A stretch of DNA of 64,000 bases, taken from NCBI RefSeq assembly GCF_008831285.2, contig NC_045146.1, positions 24,011,703 to 24,075,702 on the forward strand. Direction: 5' to 3'. The notes beneath the pieces are model-generated. The model saw nothing but the letters and a program-made list of their open reading frames with translations. It had not been told where the DNA came from and did not search any database. This document shows positions 24,804 through 36,720 of this stretch, one piece after another; positions within the stretch are counted from its first letter, which is position 1, and each line of letters opens with the position of its first letter. The translations under genes and the position numbers were made by a program. Source of the DNA: Nymphaea colorata (Eukaryota > Streptophyta > Magnoliopsida > Nymphaeales > Nymphaeaceae).

Positions 24804-25050
24804 GTGAGAGATGGCTAGTTGTGTACATGTGAGTTTTGGTGTGTGCAAGTACATGTGTTTGCATTCTTGTACACGTGCGTATGATTGTGTGCCATTGACA
24901 ATTTCAAATATTATAAATGATTTTCTTTTTCTTTTGTATTAATATGGTTTCATATTTGTTTATCACTTATTTTTTTATACTTTGTAGCTGTTTATTTCTC
25001 TTTTGTGCGCCTTTAATTTTTAGGAAAAAGTACTTGCATTTGTTTTAAGC
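24804..25050 (+). repeat. duplicated piece of MurC intron 3/exon 4 upstream of the gene
   Basis: This segment matches 28486-28967, inside the MurC gene, in the same orientation: the stretch around ttttggtgtgtgcaagtacatg, then tattaatatggtttcatatttg, then taggaaaaagtac...tgtttttaagc-like sequence that is the start of exon 4. About 220 bp of intron and 14 bp of exon are missing from the upstream copy. It ends about 105 bp before the MurC start codon, so it lies where the gene's own promoter or leader must be. Confidence 0.85.
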
Positions 25051-25155
25051 CTCGCGGAACCAGTCTCTGTCCGGCGGGTGGAATCGAATAGAAGGCGATC
25101 GAGCGCTGGCGTGGTCCGGCGGATAGCCTTCCCGTGTTCAACTTTTTTCTTATCC

Positions 25156-28100
25156 ATGGAGATTGTTTGTCATCCTCTGATCTCTCTACCGGGAGTTCGC
25201 CGAGATAGGCTGGAGTTTGGTCGGAGAACGGTCTTCTTGGGGCAGAGACTCCGCTCTAAAGACTTGAAGCATCGGACGCTGCAAATCACCGACGCTGCGT
25301 TGTCGATCACGAAGGAGAAGGATGTCACCCTCGAACGGCAGGGCGATGCTTCCGCTTCAGGCGACGAGAAGACGGAGTGGCTGCATTTCGTCGGTATTGG
25401 CGGCAACGGCCTGTCCGCCATCGCGATGCTTGCTCTGCGGCAGGCAAGAGACTCTCTCTCTCTCTCTCTGCATTGTTGTTTCAACGCGAACTGAGAGGGA
25501 ACTTCTATAGGGACTCTGGTTCTTGGGTTCTTGATGTCTTCATCTCCTGCTTCCGTTTTTGTTTGACGAAATCAATACAAGCGTGGGTCGGTTTCACTTT
25601 TTTTAGGATTTCTAAACGTGTTTCCCTTTTCTGTCATGATCGTTGATTTTGGCGGCTACGGTGATACTTGAAAACTTGTTAAAGGGGAATGTTGGTTGGT
25701 AATTGCAGGGTTTCAAGGTCAGCGGCTCGGATTTGGTATGGAGTAGCAACATGTCTAGATTGAAGAAAGCAGGGGCGAGGTTGCACCTGGGCCACTCATC
25801 GTCAAATTTGCGTGACTATGATGGATTGGTTACACCTTCTGCAGTCATCAAGTCGAGTGCGATTCCTGCTGACAATGAGGAGATTTTGCAGGCAGAGGCA
25901 TCTGGCATGCCTGTGTTAGTGTTACCCACCGTTTCCGCTTTTCCTGCTCGATCATCTTCTCTTGCTGACTTTTTCCGTGATTAAAAGTATTTCCTGATGC
26001 TAATGGTTGGTAGTAAATTCATGTATTGTTGCTATAAGGGCATGCATTTGGAGAATGTTTTTGAATAATTTTTTTGTTGGGGTGAGAACTGAGACGATGC
26101 ACTTCGTGGTGCTGGAGTATGCACATGTGCTCTAGTATCTCTACTCTCTATATCAACGAGGGAAGGATTTGTATAACGAAGAACCTGTAGGCTTGCTAAT
26201 GGTTGGAAATTTTATTTACTATATTTCTTAGCACAGGTTGCTCCCTATGTGACTTATAGTCATTTAACACTTGTCTGCTTCTCCTCAGTTTCAGCAGTAT
26301 CTCGTTTTATTAAGTTTGACATTGCGTCTTGGACCTCTTGGTCACTTCGTGGTGCTGGAGTATGCACATGTGCTCTAGTATCTCTATTCTCGATATCAAC
26401 GAGGGAAGGATTTGTTTAACGAAGAACCTGTAGGCTTGCTAATGGTTGGAAATTTTATTTACTATATTTCTTAGCACAGGTTGCTCCCTATGTGACTTAT
26501 AATCATTTAACACTTGTCTGCTTCTCCTCAGTTTCAGCATTATCTCGTTTTATTAAGTTTGACATTGCGTCTTGGACCTCTTGGTCTTGTTTTACAAGAA
26601 AATGTGTAATGGACACCAAACAAGTTCAGATGATTCAAGTACCGCACTACCTCATAAAGTTATCGCATCTGAAAAAATCTTAATTTTGTACTTTTGTTAT
26701 CAATCACTACGTGCACATAGCAGCAGTAACTTCATGGCCTTTCCATGTGCACGATGAAACCAGGCAACTTGGCAACCAAAGGAAGCATTCAGAGACTAAG
26801 AAAATAAACTACAAGAGACATTTAATGTTTCTATGATAATTTACCAATCAAATTTCTGTTGCCGAGAAGCCACATGTTTCAACTGTCATGTACTACATTA
26901 GCATTCGAATTTATTAGTGGATGGATATTTATTGGTTCTATTGCATTACGCTTCACTTAGCAACCAAAAATCTTGATTCTGATCAATGCCTTTTGATAAA
27001 TGGACTTCTTATCTGCTTGCTTCAATATTTTCTTATTAGCCTGATGGTTAGGGGCCTACTTTTGAACTGCTTCATTAGAGTATTATTGATATGCAGACGT
27101 GCTGACGAGATTGAATCTATGATTCTTCAATACTTGTTTGCTCTTTTTGATGCTTCATTTGAATCAGCTATTTTGTCTATGTTTTTGTTGAAGCATAACT
27201 CTGCAGTATGATGCTATGTGTATGCAAATGGTTATGACACTTCTTTCATGTAGCACGTAAAGCTTTTGTACATTTCATTCACTGGTTATATTTTCTGTTT
27301 GCATGTTTCAGCCACAGCAGGGGTGCTTGGTTGGGGAAGATAACAAACCAACACAACCTTATTGCTGTCAGTGGAACTCATGGTAATCATATACTGCTGC
27401 AGTGGTGTCCCCACAGCTATAGGGACTGTTTGGACCTTTCTTTTTCTTAATGTAACTGCAAGTTGTTTACTGTGCCAAAGTACTATTGTACTTTCTTGTC
27501 TTTGTCTATGTGCCTGTGGTGCCTGCATGCACATTTGTGTCTACATGTGTGCACCTCTGTTTCTCCCCACCCATGCATGTTTACATGCTGTGTGAGAGAG
27601 AGAGAGAGAGAGTTAGTTAGTTGGAAGGTTGATAGCGGATACCCATTGCATATTACTATGACATGATTTAGCTTCTTACACGTAAAGGGTGCAGCCAAAA
27701 AGATGAATCATGCTGAAACATGGGATATAAATGGATGGGAATATGGGATATATCCAATCACTGATCTGATTTTGGATCCATTTAGTTGGATTAAAAGAAC
27801 TCTAGATCAATCTACTAAGCGGATTTGGATTTAATATGCAATTGCATGACTAGATCCGAATATCATTGATATCCAATTGGGTTCAAATAAAGATCCGACC
27901 TGGTTACATAAAAATATCGGATCCTGTCACATAGGTATGGGTTTGGGTATGGGAACGAGGAAGCAGGTATGGGTACTGCTTCATTTCATAATTTCTACAT
28001 ATAATCTCATAAAACATAAATAAAGTAACAAAAATGTGGTTAAAATGTAAGAAAAAATGGTTTGGATCAGTTCTGACCCGAAACTTATCCAAACGTACCA

Positions 28101-31100
28101 CTGTCGTACCGCCGTACTGGTACTGGTACGTGGGCATAACCCACATACCACTGTGACATAGGTCAGGTCTTATGCTAGTTAGATCCAAATTTGTTTTTTT
28201 GAAGAGTGTGAATCCAAATCTGATTACATAGAAGCTGATTAAGACTTTAAGTTGCCCTCAGCTAAGGCTGGATCAAACCTGAATCTAAACCGTCTACATC
28301 CCTAAAAACGTGTACTACTTAGTAATGTACTGCATATTTTATTTTTATTTTTTATCTTGCAGTGTTTTTATTAACTTTGTTAATCTTCTCTGTATCACAA
28401 TGAACCCCACCTATTGGGACTCAGGAGCCTATGAAGAGTGTCATTGCTAGTGACTTTGTTCCTTAATTAGGAAAATTTTGAAAGTTGTGAGGGATGGATA
28501 GTTCTATACATGTGTGTTTTGGTGTGTGCAAGTACATGTTTTTGCATTCTTGTGCATGTGCGTATGAGTGTGCCATTGATATTTTCAAATATTATAAATG
28601 ATTTTTTTTCTTTTGTATTAATATGGTTTCATATTTGTTTATCACTTATTTTTTTATACTCATTAGCTTTTTATTTCTCTTTTGTTTCTCTTTTGTGTCC
28701 TTTAAAGACATTACAAAAAGTTCTTTTCCCCATGCTCTCCTATATGCTTTTACCAGGAGTTGTATACTATGGCACCTACCGTGCACTAGGCAGCCCACTG
28801 CATTTAGGGCTAACATTTGCATGTAGGAAACATTTCAATTGAATTGAATGCTTTTTATTGTTGTTATTGCTGGATAATATGCATCTTCAGTTCTTATGCT
28901 TTATTATGTTATCTTTTAATTTTTAGGAAAAAGTACAACAACTGCTATGCTTGCGTTTGTTTTAAGCGAGATGGGTGAAAATCCTACTGCCCTAGTTGGT
29001 GCACATGTACCACAGGTATGCTTGGCTAACTTACATGGGTTTAAGACCGTAAAATGAAACACTGTTATTGGTGTACTTAATGATGATTATGACCTTTTCT
29101 TTTGCTTATTATTTGAGTTATATGTTAGTTTCTAGGCATCACTTTGGTAGTCTATATATCTTTTTTGCAAAACAAGTGCATATCTATCTTTTAATACATT
29201 AGCCAAAATCATGGTATCCTTGAGAGCATTAAGTACCCGAAGGGTTGACTTGGCTGAGTTTTATGGAGGCTAGTCACTGCAATTTGGAGCTGTGAATGCC
29301 TGTGTTATGAGGGTTCTGGCGAGTCAAAATTAGAAAGGCAATTGGCCTTGCAAGAATGGAAGCAGATGGGCTGTTGTTTTGTGCTTGAGATGTAATCATG
29401 TAAACAATTTTTTCTTGAAGGACTTATTGTTTATATTCCTGCCTTCATATGAATGTTAAGTGTATTTATTGGGGAATTAGTTCATATTGGTGATAGCTCA
29501 TGATATAACCAACTTTAATGTGCTAATAGCAAACACATTCATACAACAAATTGGCCTTCTGAGATAAATCATATGATGCCTGAAGAATAAGATCACATCA
29601 TGTGAAGGATGTTTGTGAATGCAAAATTCACGATGGTCAAAGGCAGTTCCTGGATGAGGAACAAATACAATTAGACATGAGTTTTTTGTGGTCAACTCAG
29701 TTAACTGTCTGTCATATGGAATTTGTAGAAGAGAAATTTTGTGAACTTCAGGAAAGTTCTAATTAATGTCCTCACTTTGTCAAGTGAACTTTTATACTGT
29801 TTTATAGGGTTCTTTCTCTTTGACAAGGGACTTGATTATGTGAAACATTTTGCTGAGTTAGTCATTTTGGGTCCTCAAAAACCCAAATTCGAGTATCTGC
29901 AACCACTTTGTGGGTCATCAGCAAGTCTGGCAGATCCTGTTACAATGATTTTTTTTGTTCACCTTAAGTTAATTTCTTGTTATACAAGGCATAATAGGCA
30001 TTGGATACAGTATAGATTTTAAATATATAATTCTGGATTGTGTATTCTGGTAGTGTCTTGTTAAACTATGACTTATTTCCATTTAATTTTTTTTTTTAAA
30101 TTACTCCTCTTTCTTGACAGATCATGCTACTTGCAATCTGGTTATGAGCTGCTGAATGTACTAATGGAGATGAACCTCGGTTTCTTTACACTATTATTTG
30201 TGATAAAAGTTCATGTTATTTTTTTCCATTTCAGTTTTCAGGAGGTAACATCCTTTCTGGATGTGGCTGCCATTTTGTGTTGGAGGTACGCATTTTGTGT
30301 TTTGAATTTGATTTTTTGGCTTTGTATTTTTACATTGACACTCATTTCCTTTCTATTCAACTATAGGTTTGCATAGTGAATAGTAAAAGCTAAACGAATC
30401 AGGATTTATGTTTAGTGTTTAAATGATATGCTATTACTGCCTTTTTATTTCTTTGGTTGCTATTACTTAGTAATGTAGCAAAGTATAAATGTAGTATTTG
30501 GTTTGTGTATGACAGGGTGATGAATATGATGGTGCTTTCCTTGAGCTTTCGCCATCTGTTGCTGTGGTGACAAATATTGAGTGGGAACATGTTGATCTTT
30601 TTGAAGATGAGGTTGGCTGAAGCATCTGTTTATAATGCTTGAAACTGCTTTTTTTTTGAAGGTTGTCTTTTCATTTATTAGATGGCAGTATTAGAAGTTT
30701 TCAAGAGGTTTCTGTTAAGGATGAAGCCGGGAGGACAAGTTATAGCATGTGGAGATAGGTAGTTGCTGTTCTTAGTTTCTAATAATATCTTATAGCTTCA
30801 TCCGATGTTTTCTGTCGGTTAATGCCTTTAATCTCCTAAATCTCCATGGTAAAGTATGTTGAAAGTTGAAACTGATTATTTGTTATTCCATATGTAGGCT
30901 ATTGTGGTGTTGAGAGAAACAGGGAAACTATTGCATATATTTTTTGGATAGGAACCTATTCATACTAATGTGTTTCTTCACAATGGTGATGATTCAAAAG
31001 CATTAAAGGAGGAAGATCTTTTTTTATAGAATATATACTCAAACAATTATGATAAGAGATCATTTGTTGCTGGAGATGATCATGGATGTGTTGAGTGTTA

Positions 31101-34100
31101 CGGGCAAAATTAAAACAGGTTCCCTTGGAGGCTATTTGGGAGCAATAGTAGGATGTTATGGTTCCATGCATTTGCCCCAAAAGGTGGGGCAGGTTCATGG
31201 CACACATTTTAAAGCGTCCAATGGATGTAACCAATTTTGGTTTAGATGCATCGGACAGTAATATAATGTTACTGCTCCCAAACAGCCCCTTAGGGATCAC
31301 TTGGAGGACTTGCCAAGAATTTGTTGTTAATGTGACGGCGCCTGCAGTTTTGCTACAAAGGAGATACTACCTCACCAAGGGATACTGTACTCCACATAAT
31401 TGTCATTCTTTGACATGATGATAGATGGCATTATTCTTCCTTAATTGCCTGAGCATTCATATGTCACAATGGTTAGAGGAAGGATAGAAGCGATGAGAAA
31501 ACAAGCGGTCCATGCATCATACTGAGCATATTCAGATGCAGTTCTACTAGAAAGAATATTCTGTGTTGTTCAAACGGCAAATCCACCAATTAATTGATGG
31601 ATATCAACATATTTAGACCTGGGAAACTGAAATGGAATGTCTAGGCCTTTATGTAGATGTAGAAATCAACCTTCCATAAATCAAGCAGTTACCCGAGCAA
31701 AAGGAAAAGTCATCCTTTCCACATGTTTTTGGCTTACGTGGTTTTCAATGAGTGGAATTGTATACATGGCTTTTCACATCTAACATTTTGAAAAGCTGCA
31801 AGATTTCCAATCAATACAATGGTACAAATTGCACTGTGCGAATTAGTAGACTGCATAAGCAATATAGGTGGGCAAAAAGTTTATGATTTGAACTGAAAAA
31901 TCCTGCAGATTACCATATAGATCAATTGAGTAAACCATAGTTGAATGTGACTCAGTAACTTAATCATCATACTTTTAGTTTGAGGATTGTGCTATCTATC
32001 TCTAACCTTCAAGCATTTTGCTTCAGTTTTCTTGGTAAATGTGTAGAAGATCAGAAATGTTCTCATTTTTCAGTGCAGGAGTTTGTGCTTTATTAGGACG
32101 TAGAGGGCAAAGTTCAGGTATAGGGCTTCAAGTATCAAACAGCCACCTGAACGTGCAGCGTTTTTATTCTACCAATAGAATAGCAACTTATGGAATCTCC
32201 AGTACAAATGAATGGTATGCGTCTTCTGTTCATCCAAACAAGGAAGGGGGAATTGATTATCTACTGGCAAGTCCCCATGTCTTCTCTTCATGTTTTAAAG
32301 CTTGCATTTTCGTTTGTATTAGTCATCGTCATAATCAGTGTAAAAATCTCTATGTTTTTGTGGACTCATTGCTTTTCTTTTCCCAAATGGTTTTCCTTGG
32401 TTTGTTTCTTTATTGTTCACTTGCTATTGTATGCAAAGCTTTTGTTATTTGTTTGGTAGTTCTTCCAATGCTGAATCAATCAGTCAGTCATGCATTTCTT
32501 GTTGTCTGGTTTTAATATCTTGCGATATGTAAAAGTTTTTGGTAAATTTATATGTGAAGCATATATAATTTGTAACATGAATAAAACTTTTTGCATAAAT
32601 TTGTATAATAATATTTGAAAGGTTCATATTCATTTCAAAGTGTACTAAGTCCATGTCAAGATCGTCATGGTCATTACTTCATATTATGCATATTATTTAT
32701 TTTTTGTCTGCCTTTTTACGATTTTAATGTCATACTAGTCATTTCATGACATTGCATTTTCATGACTATCTTATGACATGATGAACACCAAGTATGTAAT
32801 GGAGGATCCTATATCAAAGATTTAAGTAATCTTCAGGGGCTTATATACCTGTGTGCTATACTACCAATTGTCCTGATATGATAAGTATCTCTTTTTGGAC
32901 ACAAATCAGAGCAAGCTAGAAGATAGCTTAAAATCTGTTAGACAAGGGCACATATGTGAATTTTAAATGGGGCCGTCACAATTAGTATTAAAGCTACATT
33001 CGATGCTCTGACTTATGGTTCCCATATGTGGATGCATGTGCCTTAAAGGGAGTGGAGTGTAACACTCCAAACAAAGTTGTAAAAGCTATATCGTATCATG
33101 TATTGGTTGGGCCGACCTATATGCATATCGTAAATTTATTTCTAATTCATTAAAAATAAAAAATCCGGAAAATAGAGAAAAGTTCTGAAAAAAATCAGGA
33201 AAAATGTTTTCTATATGAAATGATTCATCATAGGTACCACACACATAAATAAACATTCATAATTTGTCATGCACACACAATAATAATAATAACGATATGA
33301 TAAGCATGATAAAGTTTAAAGACTTAAAAGACTATTACAGTCAAAGTTTCACTGTTTTACATCATATCATCAAAGATTTAAAACATAGAATCTATCTATT
33401 CATCTTCTTCATCTTTGTTAAAATCTTGATCCTCATTTGCTTCATTTTCTTCTCCCTTCAATGCAGTGATTTCTCCTTTCAATCGTCCATTTTTGGTTAT
33501 TTCTTTCCAAAATGACAAAATCTCCTCCTCCACAGCTCTTACAAATGCTGGAAATGAAAGGGGGGAGGAGTTTTAAACATAAAACGTTTGAAAAGTGTCC
33601 AAACATCCTTTTTTAAGAAAAAACCTTGTATTGTACGATACGCACCATATCCCTGTATCGTACGATATGGGTACAATACACAAACAATTTGTGTATTGGT
33701 TGCATATCGTGCCCGTATCATATCATTTTTCTCATACAATATGATACATCCATATTGTACGATGCAGATAACATTGATACCAAGTATGTGAAGAGGGACT
33801 TGAAAGTAGTCTTACGTCTAAAATTTTAAATTTGAAGTTTATATACATGTGTGACAGACGACCAATAGTCCTGATTTTTAGCCTTTTTGGGTGGGAACCT
33901 AAGCCAGCTACATGGCAGGTGAGAATCCTCAAAGGCAGGGCATACATATCAATTTTGATCCAGCCATTACACCTAAAGCAGAAAGCAAAGTGATGGTTAA
34001 AGTCTAAAAATTTAAATGTTCATTTAGACATGTATTTTGTTGGTTTGCAGTCAAACTATGAGTGTAAACTTTTCAAACAGGAAAAATGTGTGTGTCATCT

Positions 34101-36720
34101 AGCAAGTAAGCAACTTCTCTTCTCCTTCTCCTTGGTGAAAGTTTTTGTATTCCTTTTCAAGTAAGTTGGTTGTATGCAGATTATTTCCTTACTCTCTTTC
34201 CTCTGGGACACATGCAAAATCTAACCTTGTGTCACCTGTAGCATTATATGGGTCAACCAGTCACAAGCATCAGCCTTCAATTACCTGGAGTTCACAATGT
34301 TCTAAATTCTTTGGCTGTAAGTACTGAACTCTGTAACGTTTGCTTGTTATAAGCTGTACTGTAGATTCCAAAATTAATATGAAACTTATCTGAACCCTTT
34401 CCATTTACAATGATTTTTTTGTTTCTTACAAGAGAACTATTGTGGCCTGTCATCACCTGCATGTCATATTCTAAATTGCTTTTTTTATTTGTAAGTTCCG
34501 TATAAGATATCATGTCGCATTATACATGCATATCTTACAAGCAAAATGAATCCCATCATTTAGTCCTTTCATGATCATATTGGGAAATGATATAAGTTGT
34601 ATGCATGCCATATTGCCATACTGGTTGTATTCGATATTCATGATTCTTTGGTTGTAATCATGTTCATGTTGTGTTCAATTTTTGCCATGGCAGGACATTG
34701 GATGGTATTATCATATGATATATGTACACATGTATATATTTGTGCATGTCTTCATGGGTTAAAATAAGTTCATGTCATGCAGACAAAGCTCTCTGTGCGC
34801 AAAGTAGATGTCTTTTTTCTGGTTCATTTTCTTGTGGAATAAGCTCTAGAGGTATGATGTACACCATTTGTAAGATCCATTTGTCATGCCATCACATTGT
34901 GTAAGTATGCATTGATGTTTCAACCACGGACCAAAAAAAAGAGTAAAAATCAGTTTTTTGCATCAAAATCACTAGTTATATCGTCAGGGTAAGATTGGGT
35001 AAATAAATAGCAGACGGATGACTTCCCACAACAATAATATGATTTTAATAGCACAGACTTTACCGCACCTCTACATGAATTGGAAGCACATAAAGCAAAA
35101 CAAAAAGGGAAAAAAACTTTGGCTGGCGTATTTTACATGTCACTGGCTTCCTTGGATGGTGCTCCTGTTGGTTTTGTCAAGTGCTGTCACCTGTCAACAG
35201 TAAGCCAGTAATTATGTTGCTTATGTAATATTTCAATAATTAGAGAATCATGGCTGTGGATCGTTGGGCAAACATGTTCTGATACGTCTCTTCTGGCACT
35301 CGGCTTTAACCTTTTGGTTATGGCTTTAACAAGATCATGGCCCTTAGTTACTCACGGTTCATCTCTTTCTTTTTACTTTAGGAACAGAAGTCAATCGTTA
35401 ATATTTGAATTTGGTAGCTTTCTGTATAATTGAATAGTGTTTCTCCTTGTAGTCAATATTTTTTTCTGAGCCATGTTTTTAAGTCTTTTGGGTGTCAAAG
35501 TTGTATAATCTATCCGCTTCTATTTTCCTGTATCTTTTTTATATTTGAATGTTATTGGAGCATTTTGCTGCTTTTATTAGGTTTTCTGTTTATATCAACT
35601 GGCTAATTCATATTTTAATAATTTAATGACAGGTTATTGCCGCAGTAACCTCGCTAATGGATAATAAAATGTTAGTCTATGACACCATTGGCAAAATTAA
35701 GACCCATTTGAAGAATTTTGTGGGTGTTTCTAGGCGTTTTGAATTGATTGGGAAGTTTAACAACTGCTGCATATATGATGACTATGCACATCATCCAACA
35801 GAAGTTTGTGCCGTGCTGCAAACAGCTCGACTGATGTTCCCGACTCAGGCTCTATGGGTTGTTTTTCAGCCTCATACGTTCAGGTTCTTTCTCATAGTCA
35901 CTGAAATCAAGTAATTCATTTGATGTGATTGCATCAGATGACATGTGATGTGAAGTGAAATTTTTAGTTTTCTTTCTTGAAACCAAAGAAAAAGCATACT
36001 GGTTAACGTGTAGCCTTAAAAGAATCCTTTAATTCTTTGCAGCCGTCTGGCAGCATTGTTAAAGAGCTTTGTTGCTTGCTTCAATGGTGCGGATTACGTG
36101 GTAGTTACCGAGGTATTCATGATTGCTTTAGTAAGAAAATTTTCCTAGTAATGGACATTTATTTGACTGTTGGACCGGTATAGGTTTATCCTGCTAGAGA
36201 AAAGAATCTCTGGGATGTTCATGGGCAAGACCTAGCGTCTTCTGTTACAGGCCAGGCTTCTGAATATATCCCCAGGCTGGTATTTATCTAATTTTCTTTT
36301 GTTAAGGTTTTTCAGAAATTTAGTCTGTCCCTGGACACTTTTCATGGAATTTTTGTTATGCTCCCAAAGATATTTCAACTAATGTAACGTGGCATTTATA
36401 TGAAATCATTTTATTTGGAATCTTGGATAAAACTTGTATTCCACTTGGACTTAGTTTGCATCATTATCGGTTGGCAGGAAGATGTAATCAATAAGCTGCT
36501 GTTCAAGATTTTTTGTAACCGCAATCAAGGAGTTGTTATCTTTACACTTGGTGCCGGTACGACAAAAACTCTATTAACCAGTTTTATGTATGTGAAAGTT
36601 GAGCTCCCTTTTGACATTGGAAAATAATATTTACAGGCATCTTTCTTTTTACTATAACCAGGCAGTATAACAACTTTGGGGCCGAAATTGCTTGCTGAAC
36701 TAAACAAGCAGACAGAGTAG
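25156..36720 (+). CDS. MURC: UDP-N-acetylmuramate--L-alanine ligase, plastid type (MurC)
   Basis: MurC joins L-alanine to UDP-MurNAc using ATP, the first step of the peptidoglycan stem peptide. Fourteen exons: 25156-25443, 25709-25914, 27312-27382, 28927-29015, 30235-30285, 30516-30611, 30682-30758, 32074-32266, 34242-34316, 35633-35883, 36043-36112, 36184-36279, 36478-36556 and 36662-36720. They give 1701 nt, 566 residues and no internal stop. Residues 1-~70 are basic and Ser/Thr-bearing, like a transit peptide. Then come FVGIGGNGLSAIA (Rossmann loop), GFKVSGSDL, the P-loop GTHGKSTTT (186-194, split by an intron), GDEYDGAFLELSP with TNIEWEHVD, ATYG, LPGVHNVLNSLA, DDYAHHPTE (~431-439), FQPHTFSRL, VYPARE and the terminal TLGAGSITTLGPKL. 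All three Mur-ligase domains are therefore present. Introns 1 and 8 appear to use GC donors. Family certainty is high; plastid location is inferred. Confidence 0.93.
26100..26585 (+). repeat. 243-bp tandem duplication in MurC intron 2
   Basis: Two head-to-tail copies, 26100-26342 and 26343-26585, begin cacttcgtggtgctgg. They differ at only about half a dozen positions, so the event is recent. It is wholly intronic and does not disturb splice sites. Confidence 0.93.
27690..28300. repeat. repeat-derived segment in MurC intron 3 (inverted relative at ~43330-43440)
   Basis: The block at ~28030-28165, with gtactggtactggtacgtggg and ccactgtgaca, matches the reverse complement of ~43333-43440 in RPN3 intron 1. 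Both share gtcacagtggtac, the ggtacgtggg motif and actgatccaaacca. The left side (27720-27930) has repeated atatgggatat and ggatccg words. A gtcacatagg/ccactgtgacata pair near 27927 and 28150 hints at inverted ends. It is probably a nonautonomous DNA transposon family; class not certain. Confidence 0.5.
31127..31290. mobile_element. MITE in MurC intron 7
   Basis: A ~160-bp element is bounded by inverted ends: ggctatttgggagcaatag at the left and ctgctcccaaacagcccc at the right, which is the reverse complement with few mismatches. Inverted similarity continues inward (ggatgttat versus ataatgtta). The ends resemble the GGGGCTGTTTGG-type termini of plant hAT- or PIF/Harbinger-derived MITEs. No coding capacity. 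Target duplication is not clear. Confidence 0.65.
33060..33800. repeat. repeat with nested TACGATACG palindromes in MurC intron 8
   Basis: Around 33620-33770 the words tgtacgatacg, tatcgtacgatat, catatcgtgcccgtatcatatc and attgtacgatgc alternate in both orientations. A related patch (atatcgtatcatgtattgg) lies at ~33088-33110. This suggests a worn repeat with its two related ends ~0.6 kb apart. No coding frame of note. Confidence 0.45.

Noticed and set aside
25156-36720. MurC as a recent bacterial transfer or contamination
   Set aside because: It has 13 introns with plant-type splice sites and an N-terminal extension, so it is a long-resident nuclear gene.
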